Below are positions 33,372 to 38,352 of a stretch of DNA of 38,352 nucleotides, piece after piece (position 1 is the first letter of the stretch; every line of letters begins with the position of its first letter). The translations under genes were made by a program, and so were the position numbers. The notes beneath the pieces were generated by a model that was not told where the DNA came from, ran no database searches, and worked only from the letters and a program-made list of their open reading frames with translations. The DNA is taken from positions 1 through 38,352 of the forward strand of contig MEYT01000036.1 of assembly GCA_001774105.1 (NCBI GenBank), in the 5' to 3' direction. The DNA comes from Candidatus Azambacteria bacterium RIFCSPLOWO2_01_FULL_46_26 (GTDB lineage: Bacteria; Patescibacteriota; Minisyncoccia; UBA9936).

Positions 33372-34637
33372 TCATATTTTTAACAACTTCTGAAATTCTC
33401 TATCGTCTTTAAGCGGCCCGATTAAGGCCAAATTCAGCTTGGACGGGTGGAAAATATCCCGGGCGACTCTTAAGATGTCTTTCCGGCTGACGGCGTTGAT
33501 TTTCCTCAAAATTTGTTCGGGCTTCAAAATTTTATTGAGAGCGATTTCCTGCTCGCCGACGAATTCTGCCCAATCGTCGGAACTTTCAAAAGCCAGAAGC
33601 ATTTTCCCTTTAAAATAATCTTTTGCTTTTTTCAGTTCCTCGGCGGTCACGCCCTTGTCGCGGACGAGCCGAAACTCTCTTAAAATCGCGACAATCGCGT
33701 CTTTGACTTTTTCGTTGTTAACGCCGGCCCTGACCGCCAAAAAACCGGTGTCGCTTGAGTTGTCAACCATTGAGCCGATGTAATAAGCCAGGCCCTTTTT
33801 TTCTCTGATCGTAACCCAGAGCCGGGAGCTCATTGACCCGCCCAGAATTGACGACAAAACAGACAGGGCGTATTTTCTCGGGTCAAAAACATTATAAGCC
33901 CGAACGCCGAGGCAAAAATGGGTCTGTTCGGTTTTTTTGTAAAAAATCAGATTTTCCGGTTTTGACTGCTTTTCAATAACCGGTGCTTTGCTTTTCGGTT
34001 CCCCTTTCCTGATTTTTGAAAAATAATGTTCAATTTTATTCAAAATGTTTTTTTCGTCGAATTTTCCGGCAACCGTAACGACAATGTTGTCGGCAACATA
34101 CTGATTGTGAAAATATTGAACCAATTCCGGCCGCTTTAATTTTGAAATAACCTCTTTTTTACCGAGGATCTCCCAGCCGGCCGGCTGATCGCCGTAAAGC
34201 AGGCGGTCGAAAAGCACGCCGGTGTAATGGCTGGGCATGTCGTTGTACATGTTAATTTCTTCAATAATCACTCCCCGCTCCCGCTCGATTTCTTTCGGAT
34301 TGAACGTTGAATTGAGCAGAATGTCTGAAACAATGTCAAGAGCCAAATCAAGATGGTTGAAGTCCGCCTTAACCCAGTAGCCGGTCCGTTCGTCGCCGGT
34401 AAAAGCGTTGTGTTCGGCGCCCACCCGGTCAAGCTCGGTGGAAATTTGCAGGGCGGTCGGCCGCTTCTTCGTCCCCTTGAACATTACATGCTCCAAAAAA
34501 TGCGACAGCCCGTTTATTTCCCTTGTTTCGTATTTTGAGCCGGTCCCGACCAAAACCAAAACCGTAACGCTCCGCACATCCTTCATCGGCACGGTAATCA
34601 CGCGCAATCCGTTTTTTAACGTGGTTTTATGAAACAT
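33372..34637 (-). CDS. M16 family (insulinase-like) zinc peptidase
   Basis: HFLEHVMFKGT (HxxEH); DIVSDILLNSTFNPKEIERERGVIIEEINMYNDMP. Confidence 0.95.
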   Translation of the reverse strand: MFHKTTLKNGLRVITVPMKDVRSVTVLVLVGTGSKYETREINGLSHFLEHVMFKGTKKRPTALQISTELDRVGAEHNAFTGDERTGYWVKADFNHLDLALDIVSDILLNSTFNPKEIERERGVIIEEINMYNDMPSHYTGVLFDRLLYGDQPAGWEILGKKEVISKLKRPELVQYFHNQYVADNIVVTVAGKFDEKNILNKIEHYFSKIRKGEPKSKAPVIEKQSKPENLIFYKKTEQTHFCLGVRAYNVFDPRKYALSVLSSILGGSMSSRLWVTIREKKGLAYYIGSMVDNSSDTGFLAVRAGVNNEKVKDAIVAILREFRLVRDKGVTAEELKKAKDYFKGKMLLAFESSDDWAEFVGEQEIALNKILKPEQILRKINAVSRKDILRVARDIFHPSKLNLALIGPLKDDREFQKLLKI

Positions 34638-35949
34638 GTTTTTTAAAATATTCCGTTAAATCTCCTACTTTCATTCTCTCCTGCTTCATCGTATCTCTAT
34701 CCCGAACCGTAACCGTATCGTCTTCAAGCGTTTCAAAATCAACCGTTACGCAAAAGGGCGTGCCGATTTCGTCTTGGCGGCGGTAGCGCTTGCCGATGTT
34801 GCCGATGTCATCCCAGCTCACCATAAAACTTTGTTTAAGATTTTCATAAATCGTCTTTGCTTTCTCACCAAGTTGAGGTTTGTTGGCTAACAGAGGAAAT
34901 ACCGCAACCTTGTAAGGCGCAAGAACCGGCGGCAAAGATAAATAAACTCTTTGCTCGCCCTTAACTTCTTCCTCTTTATAATGCTCGCTCAAAACCGCCA
35001 AAAACGTCCGGTCAACCCCGAAAGTCGGCTCTATCACGTGAGGGATAAATCGTTCTTTTTTCTCCTCATCAAAGTAACTCAAGTCCTGCCCGCTCGCTTC
35101 CTGATGATTTTTCAGGTCAAAGTCGCCTCTGTAAGCGATGCCGTATAGTTCGTCTTTTTTGAAAGGAAAATTATAGTCAATGTCAACCGTTCTTTTTGAA
35201 TAATGCGCCCGGTCTTCCGCCGGCACTTCCCGAAACGTTAAATTCGCGTCGCTCAAGCCGATCATTCTCAGCCATTTTTTCATCTCTGAAAGCCAATACT
35301 CAAATTGTTTTTCCCATTCGCCCTCCTTAATAAAATACTCTATTTCCATCTGCTCAAACTCGCGCGTTCGGAAAATAAAATTTCCGGGAGTGATTTCGTT
35401 GCGGAACGCCTTGCCGATTTGCGCCAAACCGAAGGGGATTTTCGGGTGGAGCGAATCGTTGATATTCTTAAAATTTACGAACATCCCTTGAGCCGTCTCC
35501 GGACGCAGATAAGTCAAACCGGTTTCATCCTCAACCGGCCCCAAAAAGGTCTTAAGCATTGTGTTGAACTGCCGCGGCTCGGAAAGCGCGCCGCCGCATT
35601 CGGGGCATTTCTTTCCGTCAACGTGGTCTGCCCGAAATCTTTTTTTGCATTTTTTGCACTCAACCAGCATATCCGAAAATCCCTTCTCGTGCCCCGAGGC
35701 CTGCCAGACCTTGCGGTTCATAATCAAAGCCGCGTCAACGCCGAACATGTCGTCCCGCTTATGAACAAAAAAGTCCCACCAAAGCGCTTTAATGTTATTT
35801 TTAAGCTCAACGCCCAAAGGCCCGTAATCCCAGGAATTGGCCAGCCCGCCGTAAATGTCCGAGCCCGGATACACAAACCCGCGCCGTTTGCACAGCGAAA
35901 CGATTTTGTCCATTTTGTCGGCAATTTTTTCCATATCGTTATTCCTCAT
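34627..35949 (-). CDS. glyS: Glycyl-tRNA synthetase
   Basis: RRGFVYPGSDIYGGLANSWDYGPLG; LRPETAQGMFVNFKN; FRNEITPGNFIFRTREFEQMEIEYF. Confidence 0.97.
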   Translation of the reverse strand: MRNNDMEKIADKMDKIVSLCKRRGFVYPGSDIYGGLANSWDYGPLGVELKNNIKALWWDFFVHKRDDMFGVDAALIMNRKVWQASGHEKGFSDMLVECKKCKKRFRADHVDGKKCPECGGALSEPRQFNTMLKTFLGPVEDETGLTYLRPETAQGMFVNFKNINDSLHPKIPFGLAQIGKAFRNEITPGNFIFRTREFEQMEIEYFIKEGEWEKQFEYWLSEMKKWLRMIGLSDANLTFREVPAEDRAHYSKRTVDIDYNFPFKKDELYGIAYRGDFDLKNHQEASGQDLSYFDEEKKERFIPHVIEPTFGVDRTFLAVLSEHYKEEEVKGEQRVYLSLPPVLAPYKVAVFPLLANKPQLGEKAKTIYENLKQSFMVSWDDIGNIGKRYRRQDEIGTPFCVTVDFETLEDDTVTVRDRDTMKQERMKVGDLTEYFKKHVS

Positions 35950-35997
35950 CTTACCTGAAAATTTTCCCTTTGTCCAAGCCGCAAAGCGTGTTATTAT

Positions 35998-37233
35998 ATG
36001 TGTGAAATGAAGAAATATGCCGTCATTTTTATTTTCATTTTTCTTTTAGTCGCGGGCGCGTGGCTTGGATATTTTTATTGGCAAAATTTGCGAGGGTTAG
36101 GGCCGGCGTTGAAACCGCCGCCCGAAGATATTGCCAAACTCCTGCCGCCTGAAAAATCGGCACAAGTTCCGCCGGCAATAAACGAAACCGAATTTCCTTT
36201 AAAATTGCCGGCTGGTTTTAAAATCTCCATTTTCGCCAAAGGCCTCGAAAGTCCCAGAGTTATGACGTATGACCCGGCGGGAAATATCGTCGTGAGCATT
36301 CCGGCGCAGGGAAAAGTCGTCGCCTTGCCGGACAAAAATAGCGACGGCGTTGCCGACGAAGTTGTTACTGTAATTGACGGCCTGAACCGGCCGCACGGCT
36401 TGGCAACGCGATGCACTGAAAAATGCGAATTTTTTATTGCGGAATCAAACCAAGTGGCCTACTACGACTATAATACAAAAAATTTAAAAACGTTTAACAA
36501 AAGAAAAATTATTGACTTGCCGAGCGGCGGCAACCACATCACAAGAACTATTCTTTTCATGCCAAGCCCGAATGACCATAAACTTTTAACTTCCGTCGGC
36601 TCAACCTGCAATGTTTGTGAAGAAAATGACTGGCTAAGGGCGAAAATTTTAATTTCAAACGCCGACGGCGGCGATTTGAAAACTTTCGCGTCCGGACTTC
36701 GCAATTCCGTGTTTATGACCATTCATCCGGTAACCGGAAAAATCTGGGCAACGGAAATGGGGCGCGATTTATTGGGCGATAATTTGCCGCCGGATGAAAT
36801 AAACATTGTTGAAGAAGGTAAAGATTACGGTTGGCCCTATTTTTACGGAAAAGACATCAGAGACGCGGCGTTTGAACCGGATGTTATGTTTGAACAAAAT
36901 CCCGATCGCTTCGGCAGTCACATTGACATACCGGCGCATTCCGCGCCTCTCGGCCTCGCGTTCATTCCCGAGGAAGGATGGCCGCAGGAGTATTGGCACA
37001 ACCTGCTTGTCGCCTACCACGGCTCATGGAACAGAACCGTTCCGACCGGCTACAAAATCGTCCGTTACAAATTAGACGCGCAAGGCAACTATTTAGGAGA
37101 AGAAGATTTTATTTCCGGCTGGCTCACGAACGAGGGCGCGCTCGGAAGGCCGGTTGACATCCTTGTCCAACCCGGCGGCATTATTTATGTCTCGGACGAC
37201 AAAGCCGGAGTGATTTACAAAATCACGCGCTAA
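35998..37233 (+). CDS. Membrane-anchored PQQ-type sugar (sorbosone) dehydrogenase family protein
   Basis: FAKGLESPRVMTYDPAGNIVVSIP; GLRNSVFMTIHPVTGKIWATEMGRDLLGDNLPPDEIN; YGWPYFYG; HGSWNRTVPTGYKIV. Confidence 0.88.
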   Translation: MCEMKKYAVIFIFIFLLVAGAWLGYFYWQNLRGLGPALKPPPEDIAKLLPPEKSAQVPPAINETEFPLKLPAGFKISIFAKGLESPRVMTYDPAGNIVVSIPAQGKVVALPDKNSDGVADEVVTVIDGLNRPHGLATRCTEKCEFFIAESNQVAYYDYNTKNLKTFNKRKIIDLPSGGNHITRTILFMPSPNDHKLLTSVGSTCNVCEENDWLRAKILISNADGGDLKTFASGLRNSVFMTIHPVTGKIWATEMGRDLLGDNLPPDEINIVEEGKDYGWPYFYGKDIRDAAFEPDVMFEQNPDRFGSHIDIPAHSAPLGLAFIPEEGWPQEYWHNLLVAYHGSWNRTVPTGYKIVRYKLDAQGNYLGEEDFISGWLTNEGALGRPVDILVQPGGIIYVSDDKAGVIYKITR

Positions 37234-37361
37234 ATTTAATTTGACCGAAAAACAAAACTTTGGTATCGTATTTTTGCATTCCTCTGTCCCTCAAGCCCTC
37301 GGGCCGTTAGAAATTTAATGGCCCGGAATTCTTACAAACTATAATAGATCAATTTCTAACG

Positions 37362-37433
37362 GCCCTCGTAGTTCAACGGATAGAACAGCACACTCCTAAC
37401 GTGCGGATCGAGGTTCAATTCCTCGCGAGGGCA
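37362..37433 (+). tRNA. tRNA-Arg(CCT), CCA not encoded
   Basis: GCCCTCG/CGAGGGC acceptor, loop CTCCTAA, T-arm CGAGG TTCAATT CCTCG. Confidence 0.88.
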
Positions 37434-37487
37434 CATAGTAAAATGAATAAAAAATTAAAACAGACTCGGTATATCATATAATTACTA

Positions 37488-37516
37488 TTGCACATGGAGG
37501 CTTTTTTGGGTACAAT
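37488..37516 (+). promoter_or_regulatory. Promoter of the LAGLIDADG-like gene (predicted leaderless)
   Basis: TTGCAC -17 nt- TACAAT; ATG at 37523 sits at the expected TSS. Confidence 0.6.
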
Positions 37517-37522
37517 AGTATT

Positions 37523-38215
37523 ATGAATAGAACGAAAATAAAAAAGAAAGTTCGTCAACTTCGTTCTAACGGCAAAACCTACAAAGAAATTCAAAAAAAA
37601 TTAAACTCTCGGATTCCTAAAAGTACTTTATCAAATTGGTGTCGCGGCATTGATCTGCCCAAGAACTATTTTCTAAAGGTAAAAGAGTTAAACAATAGAA
37701 ATTTAGCAAGAGGCAGGCAGACCAGTTTATTAAATCGAAAAAAACAGCAAGAATTATTCTTAAAACGTAAACGAGAAGAGGCGGAAAAAGCTATAACTAA
37801 ATCGTCTTTAAGTGGTTTGCATCTAAAATTAATTCTTGCCACTCTGTATTTAGGTGAAGGCGCTAAATGGAAAGGTCATCGCGGATTAATGCTTGGCAGT
37901 TCTGACCCGATAATTATTCTTCTCTATATTAAACTTCTTAGTAAATGCTATGGAATAAATAGAAATCAGTTAAAATGCAGAATTAGTTACCGCGCAGATC
38001 AAGATATTGAGGCATTAGAAAAATATTGGTCTAAAACCACGGGAATTCATAGAGAAAATTTCTACCAGACCAAACCAGACCCAAGAACAATAGGTAAAAA
38101 AACTTTAAAAAGCCAATATAAAGGCGTTTGCGTAATAACTTGCAAAGGAACAGACATTCAATTAGAACTAGAACAACTTATAAATACTCTGGCCAAGAAA
38201 ATAACGGGCCTGTAG
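37523..38215 (+). CDS. HTH + LAGLIDADG-like (homing endonuclease-like) protein
   Basis: N-terminal HTH NGKTYKEIQKKLNSRIPKSTLSNWCRG; LKLILATLYLGEGAKWKG...GSSDPIIILLYIKLL. Confidence 0.65.
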   Translation: MNRTKIKKKVRQLRSNGKTYKEIQKKLNSRIPKSTLSNWCRGIDLPKNYFLKVKELNNRNLARGRQTSLLNRKKQQELFLKRKREEAEKAITKSSLSGLHLKLILATLYLGEGAKWKGHRGLMLGSSDPIIILLYIKLLSKCYGINRNQLKCRISYRADQDIEALEKYWSKTTGIHRENFYQTKPDPRTIGKKTLKSQYKGVCVITCKGTDIQLELEQLINTLAKKITGL

Positions 38216-38280
38216 CTTAGAGGAAAAGCGTGTGCATGGCATGCACAAGACCGCGGGTTCGAGTCCCGCCAGGTCCACCA
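38206..38280 (+). tRNA. tRNA-Ala(GGC), CCA encoded
   Basis: GGGCCTG/CAGGTCC acceptor, TGTGC ATGGCAT GCACA anticodon arm, TTCGAGT T-loop, ACCA end. Confidence 0.93.
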
Positions 38281-38352
38281 AAAAGTTCGGACTCATTTCC
38301 AGCAGAACCCCGACTAATGTGCCACGCGCGGAGCGCGTGGTGAAGCGAAACT

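Noticed and set aside
36600-36630. CNVC in the sorbosone dehydrogenase-like protein as a heme site
   Set aside because: Sequence is CNVCE, not CXXCH
38322-38340. CCACGCGC-GGA-GCGCGTGG hairpin near the window end
   Set aside because: May be a terminator or interspersed palindrome but lacks context because the window ends
1-38352. Search for a CRISPR array, prophage, integrase or IS transposase
   Set aside because: No regularly spaced direct repeats and no recognisable Cas, phage or transposase proteins seen in the ORF set

Overview
The window reads like a Candidate Phyla Radiation (Patescibacteria/Parcubacteria-like) chromosome segment. This placement is inferred from gene style only: an archaeal-type (type II) GAPDH homologue, an extended Ndk, separate ComEC membrane and MBL genes, a B12-type class II RNR, and abundant short palindromic or heptameric repeats inside essential genes. 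It holds a dense housekeeping set (rpmB, ndk, nrdJ-like RNR, ftsZ, ftsA, ybeY, yqeY-like, rpsU, HIT, hisS, lepB, murD, leuS, tatD, metG, rsmI, M16 peptidase, glyS) and tRNA-Pro(GGG, partial), tRNA-Arg(CCT) and tRNA-Ala(GGC). The standout is a terminator-bounded accessory island between murD and leuS (about 17.4-24.4 kb). It encodes a monoheme cytochrome c, a 4-heme and a 7-heme (lipoprotein-like) multiheme cytochrome, a predicted outer-membrane beta-barrel ending in Phe, a secreted NHL/beta-propeller protein, three very small proteins (two of them membrane peptides) and a DUF411 protein. This gene set resembles a porin-cytochrome extracellular electron transfer conduit and is unexpected in a CPR-like genome. 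A second theme is repeat elements inserted in frame in essential genes: leuS carries four heptamer-repeat inserts, a 69-bp cloverleaf palindrome and two other palindromic inserts. Several 86-155 bp MITE-like palindromes lie between genes. Also notable are an L,D-transpeptidase split by a single in-frame TAA and a LAGLIDADG-like gene wedged between two tRNAs. All homology calls are by eye; no database search was run.
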